A DNA stretch of 41,324 bases from a virus: the IMG/VR virus record IMGVR_UViG_3300044955_000119, positions 1-41,324 of that record. One strand, written 5' to 3'. The notes under the pieces were generated by a model. The model was not told the DNA's origin, did not search any database, and saw only the letters and a program-made list of their open reading frames with translations. The position numbers were made by a program, and so were the translations under genes. Every line of letters starts with the position of its first letter. Position 1 is the stretch's first letter. Positions 15,110 through 23,887 of the stretch are shown here, piece after piece.

Positions 15110-16045
15110 TTAAACTTGCGTAATTTTTAAATTATATGTAGAGATAGTTTGTGGTGTGCCGCTCGGAACTTCCTGTGTACGATAATCATCTGCATCTACG
15201 AATCTTGTAAGATAGGTAGAACCGTCGAGCCTCGTATCAGTCATAGCAGTACCACGATTATTACCTGTACCATTGATACTATAAGAAATTTTAGTACCGG
15301 CAATTTCTGCAGCATAATAACGTATCATATCTTCAAGAGCTGTTTGAAAAGTAGCTGAAGGAGTTTGCTGAAGATCGATGCCGCTTTTCGTATAACATAT
15401 TGGAAGTTCATGACCTGCCGCGGAGGCAGAATTAACTCTATGAAGATAGTAATTAGTAATAGTAATAGGCTGGTCCAGCGTATTAGGAATAGATCCAGCA
15501 AGATACGCAGAAGCATCTGCCCTGGTATCGGTAAATATAGGGGTTGATGAGCCGCTTACCTCAGTTGCTCCTGCCACTGAAGAAGAAGTCGAAATAAAAT
15601 AAGTACCTGCTTGAGCTGTACCAGTTGAACCCGAAGTAAGAGTATCAATCGCAGGATAAATGAAGGTATCTGCAAAATCTGTTGCAGTCATTTCTCTTAG
15701 ATCACTGCCATCGTAATACATCGGGTAAGAATATGTTGCGTCTGTCCAAGATACTTCTGAAGTATCATAAGCCTGATTTATTTTAGAGTAATTTACTGTT
15801 GTAGTTGATACGTCCGGGGTTTCAGCAGGCGTATCGTAATCGACAGTATCGGTTGTCCCTGCACCAGCAATTAATCGTGTATCAGACATGGTACCTAGAT
15901 TACCGCCAGATCCTACTACCGATAATGTAACAGAGGGACTAAGACCATATAGTCGAATAGCTTCTGTTTGTATAGCTTCAATTTCAGCAGTAGTCATTTC
16001 CCTTAAATCACTACCGTCAAGTTTTAGTGGGGTTCTAACTGCCAT
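15110..16045 (-). CDS. Putative virion structural protein with duplicated 'DGSDLREMT' module (311 aa)
   Basis: A T/S/G-rich protein with two related modules. 'LKLDGSDLREMTTAEIEAIQ' begins at about residue 7 and 'MYYDGSDLREMTATDFADTF' at about residue 109; both are followed by a helix and then by beta-prone sequence. Each module is followed by a '..MTDTRL/MSDTRL' type segment ('GGNLGTMSDTRLIAG', 'NNRGTAMTDTRLDG'). I recall proteins opening with 'P.K..G..L.EM' as virion structural proteins in marine T4-like phages. GGAAG precedes the ATG at 16045. No enzyme motif, cysteine-rich region or membrane segment stands out. Role beyond virion component is unknown. Confidence 0.6.
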   Translation of the reverse strand: MAVRTPLKLDGSDLREMTTAEIEAIQTEAIRLYGLSPSVTLSVVGSGGNLGTMSDTRLIAGAGTTDTVDYDTPAETPDVSTTTVNYSKINQAYDTSEVSWTDATYSYPMYYDGSDLREMTATDFADTFIYPAIDTLTSGSTGTAQAGTYFISTSSSVAGATEVSGSSTPIFTDTRADASAYLAGSIPNTLDQPITITNYYLHRVNSASAAGHELPICYTKSGIDLQQTPSATFQTALEDMIRYYAAEIAGTKISYSINGTGNNRGTAMTDTRLDGSTYLTRFVDADDYRTQEVPSGTPQTISTYNLKITQV

Positions 16046-16047
16046 TA

Positions 16048-16974
16048 TTAACTTCCTGCACCATATAAGGTTTTAAGAGGTGTGCCTGTGCTATTATATA
16101 TTACTAAAGAAACTTCATCTTTTAATTTAGCTCTTGATACTGCATCATTAGCTAATTTACCCTCGATAATAGCCAAGTTGTCTATTTGGGTTGTACCGAT
16201 ACTCGCGATAGAAACTGCACCTAATGTAACCGTAAAATCATTTGTATTAAAAGATGCAATACCTTTATTAGTAGTGGTTGCATCTTCACCTGAAATAACT
16301 CCAGATGCAATATCTATACCTTCACCGGCACTAAAGTGTGCTCTAACTTCTGATGCGCTTGGTCCGGTGTATGTAATAACCCCAGACGTTGAATTATATG
16401 ATAGTGAGCCATCACCACCGGCGTCAGTGACAGAGATCTTACCACGAATTGTTGCATCGGAAATACTAAATGTGCCCGCCGCCGAGCTATATGTAGTATT
16501 TGTCCCGCTAGCAAAATGGGCTCTAACTTCTGATGCGCTTGGTCCGGTGTATGTAATAACCCCAGAGGTAGAATTATATGATAATGAACCGTCACCACCA
16601 GCATCAGTTACTGAGATTTTTCCGCGAATTGTTGTATCAGAAATACTGAATGTACCTGCAGCTGAGCTATATGTAGTATTTGTCCCGCTAGCGAAATGGG
16701 CTCTAACTTCTGATGCACTCGGACCTGTATAAGTTAATACGCCATTTGTTGCATTATATGATAGTGAGCCATCACCACCGGTGTCAGTGACAGAGATTTT
16801 ACTTCTGAAATCCAGATCTGAATCAATCAGCGCGTATACTTCATTAATAGCAGAAACTAAATCTGTTGCGGTAGTATTTAAGGTTTCTGCATCTCCAGCA
16901 TCTGCAGATAGGCCATTAAATTTCGTAACAAGTGTACCAAAATTATCGGTTATATTAAGTGTAGTAATAGCCAT
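16048..16974 (-). CDS. Tail-fibre-like protein with three 60-residue repeats (308 aa)
   Basis: The N-terminal 75 residues contain 'ISDNFGTL'-like and 'TDLVSAINEVYALIDSDLDF' sequence, helical and typical of the trimerising neck before a fibre shaft. Then come 2.6 copies of a 60-residue beta module ('ISVTDAGGDGSLSYNSTSG', 'VITYTGPSASEVRAHF'), a motif widespread in phage tail fibres. The C-terminus has 'IDNLAIIEGKLANDAVSRAK', a second helical trimerisation-like segment, and the tag 'LVIYNSTGTPLKTL', shared with the 65-residue protein at 2838-3035. The start overlaps the upstream small gene by one base (TAATG). Probably a trimeric appendage; it lacks an obvious receptor-binding head. Confidence 0.7.
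   Translation of the reverse strand: MAITTLNITDNFGTLVTKFNGLSADAGDAETLNTTATDLVSAINEVYALIDSDLDFRSKISVTDTGGDGSLSYNATNGVLTYTGPSASEVRAHFASGTNTTYSSAAGTFSISDTTIRGKISVTDAGGDGSLSYNSTSGVITYTGPSASEVRAHFASGTNTTYSSAAGTFSISDATIRGKISVTDAGGDGSLSYNSTSGVITYTGPSASEVRAHFSAGEGIDIASGVISGEDATTTNKGIASFNTNDFTVTLGAVSIASIGTTQIDNLAIIEGKLANDAVSRAKLKDEVSLVIYNSTGTPLKTLYGAGS
16333..16797 (-). repeat. 180-bp tandem repeat, 2.6 copies
   Basis: Copies at 16797-16618, 16617-16438 and the partial 16437 to about 16333, read on the minus strand, each encode the same 60-residue module. Copies 1 and 2 differ mainly at third positions, and long identical stretches (for example around 16340-16385 and 16520-16565) show limited divergence. 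The copy number could change by recombination without breaking the frame. Confidence 0.9.
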
Positions 16975-17177
16975 TATAGTTTCTCTATGATCTGGGTTAG
17001 CATGGATTTGATATCATTAACATCTTGCTTCAATTGCTCAATCTCCTGCTTTTGCCTGTTACGATTCTCTTTTGCTTTTTTAGCTGTATTAACTGCAGAA
17101 GTATTTATATTAATTACCGCACCAGTTTCCGGATCTCTTCCAAATCCCGGTGCGTTATCAGATCTTATCACTTTCAT
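16974..17177 (-). CDS. Small coiled-coil phage protein (67 aa)
   Basis: A 67-residue protein. The N-terminal 20 residues, 'IRSDNAPGFGRDPETGAVIN', form a short 'PG..RD..TGA..N' motif that I recall from small conserved proteins of marine T4-like phages. The rest is a heptad-like helix rich in K, E and Q ('KKAKENRNRQKQEIEQL', then 'DVNDIKSMLTQIIEKL'), which predicts a coiled coil. The start overlaps the DUF4815 gene stop and the end overlaps the fibre gene start, both by one base (TAATG), so it is coupled to both. An oligomerising adaptor or assembly helper is a reasonable guess; no function is shown directly. Confidence 0.6.
   Translation of the reverse strand: MKVIRSDNAPGFGRDPETGAVININTSAVNTAKKAKENRNRQKQEIEQLKQDVNDIKSMLTQIIEKL
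17102..17109 (-). promoter_or_regulatory. Possible internal late promoter (TATAAATA)
   Basis: An exact TATAAATA on the minus strand inside the 67-residue gene, 128 nt before the fibre gene start at 16974. In this AT-rich DNA an 8-mer inside coding sequence may be chance, so confidence is low. Confidence 0.3.
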
Positions 17178-20100
17178 TATACCGCCAGCGCAATTGTCCG
17201 TATATCTTTAAAGGTCGGCACTTTTGCTTGGTTCTGAGAAACCATAACAATTTTAATCTGCATCTGGTTAAATGCATCAAGCGTACCAGTGTTACCACCA
17301 ATCAGATATTCGTACTCTCTAAATATTTCAGGATTCTCATCACTGATTAATCCAGACGATGGGGAAACTGCTGTCCATGAAATATCTGCAATATTATCAT
17401 CACCAGAAGCTACACGATAGTATACGTCGAATGAAGCATCGTTCGGTTTATTTGCAGTAACGAATAGCTTCATACCTACTGCATCTTGTGCTAAAGTAAT
17501 TACTTTACTAATATGTTTAGCAACTGATGAGCCACCTTTTGGATTCGTTTCCGAAACGTAATTAATAGGAACGTTAAATCCAGCTGCTGGAGTTTCAGAT
17601 GGTTTATCGATAATATTATTAACTGCAATAACTGTAGCTCTTTGCATATCAACAACCGGTGATACGTTCTGGTCAAACGTTTTCATGGATAATTTCAAGT
17701 TAAAGCTCTTATTACCACTTAGATATGCAGTTTCATTATCCGCATTTGCAATCATTCTTGGATTATCAAATACGATGTTTTTACCTAATGAGACGCCTCT
17801 GTATGTAGTAGATAGCTGATAAGCTGTTTCTGTACCAGCAATTGATTGACCACTGGTAGTTGCAATTGACGGAACAATCTGGGCAGCCGGCGGAATTAAT
17901 GTGGACAAGTTAATATTTGCAATATCCATTAGAATATTCTGATCTGCTAAGATTGCACTACCACCACCGATCTCGGCAGATGTAGAAGCAGAATCAGCTT
18001 CAAATTGATAACCAGTTGCATCTACTACCGTAATAGTTCTAGCACCGTTAATAGAAGATGCACTAATACCTGCCAGATCGATTGCACCCGAAATATTAAC
18101 TGTATCACCAACTGTAAAACCATGACTTGGCTGATATACCGTGATAGTAGCATCGGCCGAATCGACTGACATAGGATCTTCAGTTAATAGTTTTTGTGGT
18201 ACATTCGTATTAGTTAATGTAGCAACCCCTTGTGTATTACTAAATTTTGCTACGTGGATCTGCATTTTCAGATCTTCCCACTGAACAGGTGTCCAAGTAC
18301 TGTTATTTTGGGATTTGAATAGAGACCCTAGGAATGGCTGTTTAACAATTTTTCTATCTGTTGTACCAAGTTCAAAATCGCCTACTCTTGAAATATAAAC
18401 TTTATAAGTAGGAACGCTAGAAATTAGAACAAAGCAATATTCTTTACCTGGAGCAAGATAAACGGGTTCGTCAAACTCGAAAGTTGTTGCTACACTTGCA
18501 TCTGTTGATGTAGTTATATCGGTAGGGAATTTAAATACTGTAGAACCCCCAATAATCTCAGGCGATGGGAATCCGTTATTCATAGCACGAATTTGGCCCC
18601 ATACTGGAGCAGTACCTGGATCTTTTGCAGCAAAATAGATATCTACCTTAGTAGCAAATACCCCGTTTTGTTCAGAAACTCTAAACGATTGCGCTAATGG
18701 ATCATCATTACCTTCACCCATACATGCAGGACCTGGAACCGGATTAACAAAAGCTACTTCACCAGTTACAGTATTTCTCCACCAATTAGCTGGATCGGTT
18801 GATTCTGCAATCCATTCTCCGGTAGGTGCTCTTGGAGTAGGTATAACAGTATCATTCGTACCCACACCATTATCGGTATCAATAGAAGTACCTGAAACGC
18901 TTGTAGTATTAGTTACTCTTGAACTACTGGTTTCAGAAGTACTAGTTGAAGTAGCAATTTCTAAGATTCTTGTACTAAGAACATCTTTTTGTCTTGTTTC
19001 CAAAACACCTTGCGAAGTGAATTTCTGTATACCATAAGATGTACTAAATTCCACGTTATTAGGATCTGTAGCATCGATCAATGTAAAAATTCGCGTGCCA
19101 GCATTAAATCTAAGATTAGCTGTAGAAGGAATAAAGAATGAACCTTCAATATCACCATTTGCGTCGGCAATAAGTGGTGAAGATCCTTCTGGATGACCTA
19201 AAGCGGTATTATTAACGTTGCCGACAGTTTGTGGATCATCAGAGGTTCTTACGAAAGTCTCAGATCTACACCAATCAGAAACATCAACTTTATCGAAGAA
19301 AGGAAATACCTCAGTGTCTGGTCTAAATCCTCTACCTTGGAAATAGATTTTTCTAGATCTCATAAATGGTATAGTGGCTGTCTGTAGAAGCCTATCCCCG
19401 ACAACTTCTCTGATAGTCGTTTCGCCTACGACGCGGTTTAAACCCGTTTGAGTAGAAGTCCATGATGTTCTAACAGTTTCTGTCCCACCAAAGCCATAAT
19501 CGCCTGTAGTTTCTCTAACGCTTGTGCTAGACCCGCTGCTAGAACTGAGTGTAATGGTATTAGTAGTTGATCCAACACTAAGTTGATCAATAGGTGTTCC
19601 ACCCCAATTCCACTCATGATCATTCCAAAGATTTGCACCGCTTGTGTCGAGCTGGGTTTGAGTTACTACTGAATCAGGCTGATATGATTTTTCAATCCAG
19701 TTATCACTTGCCGGAGAAAGAGTAATATTACCGTTAAATCTTGTTTGCCAGAATGGTAAAACATTTTCTGTATCACTTGCCATATTCTGATTGATATATG
19801 ATCTATGAGTATATTTCAGATAAATGTTATCGCCTCTTTTGACCACATTCGAATTTAAAACATTATCAGAATCATACATCAAGTTGATTGCATCAGTATT
19901 TCCGCGCGGTCTCATATATTTTTCCACGGGATCAATTGCTGCATTATAGTCAGGATCACTTACATCAGAAAAGAAGTGATTTGTAAATGTATCAACAAAG
20001 AAGCCCGATTTGGTCCTATTATTACCATCGGAATCCAAAACTGCTAGGTTTGCTGTATCAAGCTCCAGAAGGGTAAGAGAGGTTACTTCTTCTAGAGAAT

Positions 20101-22504
20101 TCAATCTGTTTTCTAATCGACCGATATCACCCATTGTGTAATGCTTATGGTCAATCTGAATTGACTTTAAATCACTTGAGTTTAATACATAAGGATTATG
20201 TTGAATCCTATACAATTCCATACTATTGTCTGGGTGATTAGGGAAAAATGGGGTTAATGATTCTTCGCCCTTAACTACAGAAACCACAGAGTTTGTATTA
20301 ATGATCACTTTGTCGTTTCTAGCATTATAATATTCCACATCAGCGCGGATCGTATCATTCGGTTGTGGAAGTTCATTAATAATTGCACCAGATGCGAATG
20401 TGCCAGATGAATTTACTACAGGACGGAAATCCAGAACATTTCTTAATGGGATAGAAGTTCCATTAGCAAGAGTATGTGTAGGAATATCTTCATAATCTAC
20501 CTGCCCAGAATAAGAGTTAACTGCAAAGAAATCACCAGAAACGCCATGAGAGAAATAGTCGTATTTAGCAACCACGTCATATGTTGGGACAGTTTGACCG
20601 GATTTAAGAACTAAGCGTCCTAAGCCATAATAGTTATCTCTTTGACCATTGTCAAGAATAAATCTCGATCTTACACTATTACCACCTACAGTATCTTTCG
20701 TTACTGAAGTAAAATTATATACATCGGACTTTGACAAGTATGCAAAGATTGTTCCGTTGCCATCAGAATCCCAAGCCCCAGGAATAATGGTGTCTTCTTG
20801 ACCAGTGTTCAGTGTCTTAGAACGAATAGCCCCTGCAGACTTATCGACATACGTCATAACTTCAATACTAGAAGCTGCCCCTAATCCCGAAATGGTTGCA
20901 CTAGTTGTGCCTACTCCAGTAATAGTAGCTCCTGTGAATACGTCATTACCATCATCACAGATAATCCAATCATTGGTATTAGCAAATGTTTCACCTGAAG
21001 CTGAAAGGTTAAGCGATGCACTACCAGCAGTAACAGCTGCTGTAAATCTTCTCTGGGTTGTGAGTGCAATATCATCAATATTAGCCGGGCGAATTTTAGG
21101 TAATGGTAATAAAAGAGAATTTACTTTAGGATCTTTTAAAACGGCTTGACCGAGTTCAAGAACTAAGTTCATATAGTCTAAAGTACCAGTACCAAGACTT
21201 CTTACACTTCTAAAGTTTTGACCAGAGTTCATAGAAATCTGGAACAAATGAATTCTGTAATAGCCAGCAGTGTTATCTTCGTCGATAGCTCTTACTCTAG
21301 CAGTACCGATAACCGTTCCCGTACCACCAATTGTATTGTAAAGGTTAATCTGCGAAAAATCGTGGATATCTGGTAAACCCTTACTTGTAGTACCATTAAC
21401 CAGAACATAATTACCAAGAGTAAAGGCCGTTACTTCGTTATTAGTTGTCGTTGTACTTCTAGGTTTATTAACAGTCATTCTATGTTGGGTATTAAGTTCA
21501 ACCCTATAACCATCAACATATGCTACACCTGGCTGTAAAATAACGTCTAATTTACTTGTATCTGTAGCGTTATCTCTATAAGTTACTTTAAAAGGTTTTA
21601 CGATATAATCGCCAGATTCTTCAGAAGTTCTTTTAGCTAAAAGATCTCTTATGATATCATAATTTTCTTCATCAGCCGGTCTTTTAACGTCGTAGATCTG
21701 TACCCCGTTTAAAAGACCTGCTTTTACAAAATTTTCAGATGGGTCTACATCCGATTCTAATGTTAGTTGTAATGCAATTTTATATCTGTCAGCACCAGGT
21801 GACGAAGTATTCGGTAAAGGTCCAGAATTATCATAGAGACTTTCATCGTCATTCGCTGTTACAATAGACTCTACGACTTTAAATCCGAAGTTATCTCTAT
21901 TAGTGGTAAAATTCTCATATTTTTTTGCCAGAATAGTCTGAGCTTCTGTGAAAACCATTCTGCCAGATACGAAATATATGCCACTATTGTTAGAAAGAAA
22001 AACACCTTCACCCAGCGCCGGATTTGAAGTAGTATTAGTTGTCTGAATAGTTAAAGTAGTAGACCCATTCGAAATATTTTCACCAGGTCTAAAACGTACA
22101 TCTGAAGCAGAAACATTGGTATATCTTACATAAATGGTACCTGGATCTCCATTTCCACTCGGCTCAATATAAGTAACTACGCCGCTGACGCCACTGGTTG
22201 CACCGGTAAATGTTGTATTGATTAGGGTAGATGTATTACTAGGAAGCGCATTTGTGGTTTCATTTAATTTTGCAAATTGTGAGGATCTTGAGCTAAATCC
22301 GCCGCCTTGTACAATAGCACCTTCTACAAATAAGTTATCTGCAATGCGAGTTAATTCTCTTTGAGTAATCGTCTGAAGCTGAGTTAATTCTCTAGCTTGA
22401 ACCGCTCTGCCATTATTAAATAGTATCCTATGAAAACCAGCACTGTCAGAGAAATCGTCTCTGTAGGTTTCTAGGAAAGTATTTTGAATTACTTGATCTA
22501 CCAT
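17177..22504 (-). CDS. Large DUF4815-type baseplate/tail structural protein (1775 aa)
   Basis: The opening, 'DSAGFHRILFNNGRAVQARE' followed by 'LTQLQTITQRELTRIADNLF', is the hallmark of the DUF4815 proteins of marine T4-like phages, large virion proteins encoded in the baseplate region. The N-terminal ~600 residues follow that family ('QPGVAYVDGYRVE', 'RTSEESGDYIVKPF'). The middle includes repeated beta segments and long S/T-rich linkers (about 1195-1230). The C-terminal third has 'AQSFRVSEQNGVFATKVDIYF', a jelly-roll-like motif, and Big-type strands. No catalytic motif was seen. It lies between gp8 and the fibre genes, where T4 has gp9-gp10-gp11, so a peripheral baseplate or fibre-attachment role is inferred. 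GGATT precedes the start at 22504. Confidence 0.78.
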   Translation of the reverse strand: MVDQVIQNTFLETYRDDFSDSAGFHRILFNNGRAVQARELTQLQTITQRELTRIADNLFVEGAIVQGGGFSSRSSQFAKLNETTNALPSNTSTLINTTFTGATSGVSGVVTYIEPSGNGDPGTIYVRYTNVSASDVRFRPGENISNGSTTLTIQTTNTTSNPALGEGVFLSNNSGIYFVSGRMVFTEAQTILAKKYENFTTNRDNFGFKVVESIVTANDDESLYDNSGPLPNTSSPGADRYKIALQLTLESDVDPSENFVKAGLLNGVQIYDVKRPADEENYDIIRDLLAKRTSEESGDYIVKPFKVTYRDNATDTSKLDVILQPGVAYVDGYRVELNTQHRMTVNKPRSTTTTNNEVTAFTLGNYVLVNGTTSKGLPDIHDFSQINLYNTIGGTGTVIGTARVRAIDEDNTAGYYRIHLFQISMNSGQNFRSVRSLGTGTLDYMNLVLELGQAVLKDPKVNSLLLPLPKIRPANIDDIALTTQRRFTAAVTAGSASLNLSASGETFANTNDWIICDDGNDVFTGATITGVGTTSATISGLGAASSIEVMTYVDKSAGAIRSKTLNTGQEDTIIPGAWDSDGNGTIFAYLSKSDVYNFTSVTKDTVGGNSVRSRFILDNGQRDNYYGLGRLVLKSGQTVPTYDVVAKYDYFSHGVSGDFFAVNSYSGQVDYEDIPTHTLANGTSIPLRNVLDFRPVVNSSGTFASGAIINELPQPNDTIRADVEYYNARNDKVIINTNSVVSVVKGEESLTPFFPNHPDNSMELYRIQHNPYVLNSSDLKSIQIDHKHYTMGDIGRLENRLNSLEEVTSLTLLELDTANLAVLDSDGNNRTKSGFFVDTFTNHFFSDVSDPDYNAAIDPVEKYMRPRGNTDAINLMYDSDNVLNSNVVKRGDNIYLKYTHRSYINQNMASDTENVLPFWQTRFNGNITLSPASDNWIEKSYQPDSVVTQTQLDTSGANLWNDHEWNWGGTPIDQLSVGSTTNTITLSSSSGSSTSVRETTGDYGFGGTETVRTSWTSTQTGLNRVVGETTIREVVGDRLLQTATIPFMRSRKIYFQGRGFRPDTEVFPFFDKVDVSDWCRSETFVRTSDDPQTVGNVNNTALGHPEGSSPLIADANGDIEGSFFIPSTANLRFNAGTRIFTLIDATDPNNVEFSTSYGIQKFTSQGVLETRQKDVLSTRILEIATSTSTSETSSSRVTNTTSVSGTSIDTDNGVGTNDTVIPTPRAPTGEWIAESTDPANWWRNTVTGEVAFVNPVPGPACMGEGNDDPLAQSFRVSEQNGVFATKVDIYFAAKDPGTAPVWGQIRAMNNGFPSPEIIGGSTVFKFPTDITTSTDASVATTFEFDEPVYLAPGKEYCFVLISSVPTYKVYISRVGDFELGTTDRKIVKQPFLGSLFKSQNNSTWTPVQWEDLKMQIHVAKFSNTQGVATLTNTNVPQKLLTEDPMSVDSADATITVYQPSHGFTVGDTVNISGAIDLAGISASSINGARTITVVDATGYQFEADSASTSAEIGGGSAILADQNILMDIANINLSTLIPPAAQIVPSIATTSGQSIAGTETAYQLSTTYRGVSLGKNIVFDNPRMIANADNETAYLSGNKSFNLKLSMKTFDQNVSPVVDMQRATVIAVNNIIDKPSETPAAGFNVPINYVSETNPKGGSSVAKHISKVITLAQDAVGMKLFVTANKPNDASFDVYYRVASGDDNIADISWTAVSPSSGLISDENPEIFREYEYLIGGNTGTLDAFNQMQIKIVMVSQNQAKVPTFKDIRTIALAV

Positions 22505-22522
22505 TCGTTTGAATCCGTTTTC

Positions 22523-23875
22523 TTATAATTGTATGATAACTTTCAGATCTTCAGTCTGTGCTGCTGATCTTTCAATTGCGGCTCTGTTATCGATGTAAAA
22601 AATTTCACCTGTGAACTTATTTATATCACCAGGATTAGCGGTAGTTGCAATAGTAGCTGATCCTGAACCATTTGTTTCTGATACAGTTTCACCTACTTGG
22701 AATGGGATAAAGCCAGTTTCAGTTGTTTGGTGATAGTATATTGTGTCGGTATCAAATCTATCTACATATGCTCTAGCCCCAGATGTTCCACCTTCAATAA
22801 TCTTATCAGCGGTAAAATTATTACTAATAGACGAAACAGTCATATAATTTAAAGCTGAAGCTGTTGAAGTAGTCACCAGCACGTCGGCTGAATCTAATGG
22901 ATTACGGATAATACCAACTTGTCTAAAATCTTGTCCGACGATAAAGTCGTCATTTTCAGCACCGTTAGGTTTCGTGTTAAACATAATTGCGGTAGACTTA
23001 AGATCAATTCTCGGATCTGCCCCAAATCCATTCTGCGGTGATATATTTACTCTCGCTGTGGCTCCTGTACCACCCCCTCCTGTAAATACTACATCCGCAT
23101 AATGGTAATCATGACCCGGATAATATAATATACTTGCAGCAGAATCTTTCATTTCGACTTTAACTACTGCGCCAGAACTAATCGTAGCAACACCTTGAGC
23201 ACTATCCCCATCACCGACAATAGTAACCGCTGGGGCTGAAGTATAACCTGTCCCGCCGGCCGTTACCGTAATATTGGAAATTGTTCCAGGAATAGCAGCT
23301 TTTTGAATACCGTATTGTTCTCGATAAGCAGCTGGTGACCCAAGATTTACTCCTGTATCTGAATCGATTAAACTTACGGGCATATAATTAGCAGAAAGAA
23401 AGTTATTCGCCTGAACAACAGCCATAGTATATAAAAACTTCCAAATATATCCGTCAGCTGTTCTAAATGGGGTAGATGGAAAACCGGAAGGTTTAACTGT
23501 TGAAGCTACCGCGGCGCCGGCACTATTCTTTCCTTGTTCTAGACAAATATAAATTTGATTTTCATCTGTTATAACATAATAAGAATTAGTAGGATAACCG
23601 GCTTGTGAATTATTCCATGCAGAATAAATTGTACCTGATGTCCAGTTATATCTTGGTATGACATAAGAAACATCTTCAGCTTTTTTAATAGACTGTAAAC
23701 TTAATCTAAAGTTTCTTTCTTCTAGGATACTATTTGTTGCGGTCGGTGCGGCATCAAAAGAATCCCACTGTTCCGATCTACCAATACCAATATAGTAATG
23801 CTGAGCAGAGTCTGCAATATCATCTAAAAGATTTTGAATAAATCTTTTTTTGAAGCTGTCTGTAATAATTGCCAT
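22523..23875 (-). CDS. gp8: Baseplate wedge protein gp8
   Basis: Wedge component that holds gp10/gp7 together and rearranges during sheath contraction. Three blocks match T4 gp8: 'YYIGIGRSEQWDS' (T4 'IFITFGRSEPWSS'), 'VIPRYNWTSGTIY' (T4 'VIPRRDWGDTRY') and the C-terminal 'IDNRAAIERSAAQTEDLKVI' (T4 'MENRPPIIMAMDQTEEINIL'). 'TADGYIWKFLYTM' equals T4 'PGDGYVWEYLFEI'. At 450 residues it exceeds T4 gp8 (334) because of a glycine-rich beta insert at about residues 195-280 ('VTAGGTGYTSAPAVTIVGDG', 'GGGGTGATARVNI') and a second one near 345-415. AGGATA precedes the ATG at 23875. Confidence 0.88.
   Translation of the reverse strand: MAIITDSFKKRFIQNLLDDIADSAQHYYIGIGRSEQWDSFDAAPTATNSILEERNFRLSLQSIKKAEDVSYVIPRYNWTSGTIYSAWNNSQAGYPTNSYYVITDENQIYICLEQGKNSAGAAVASTVKPSGFPSTPFRTADGYIWKFLYTMAVVQANNFLSANYMPVSLIDSDTGVNLGSPAAYREQYGIQKAAIPGTISNITVTAGGTGYTSAPAVTIVGDGDSAQGVATISSGAVVKVEMKDSAASILYYPGHDYHYADVVFTGGGGTGATARVNISPQNGFGADPRIDLKSTAIMFNTKPNGAENDDFIVGQDFRQVGIIRNPLDSADVLVTTSTASALNYMTVSSISNNFTADKIIEGGTSGARAYVDRFDTDTIYYHQTTETGFIPFQVGETVSETNGSGSATIATTANPGDINKFTGEIFYIDNRAAIERSAAQTEDLKVIIQL
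22618..22625 (-). promoter_or_regulatory. Possible internal late promoter (TATAAATA)
   Basis: Exact TATAAATA on the minus strand within the 3' end of gp8, 114 nt before the DUF4815 gene start. It encodes part of 'GDINKF', so coding constraint could explain it. Confidence 0.3.
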
Positions 23876-23887
23876 ATTTCTATCCTA

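Noticed and set aside
16082-16732. 216-codon open frame on the plus strand
   Set aside because: Exactly antisense to the 180-bp repeat region of the fibre gene; its own repeats mirror those of the fibre, its composition is I/V/P-rich, and it has no ribosome site or promoter.
20805-21149. 114-codon plus-strand frame
   Set aside because: Antisense to the DUF4815 protein; no start signals.
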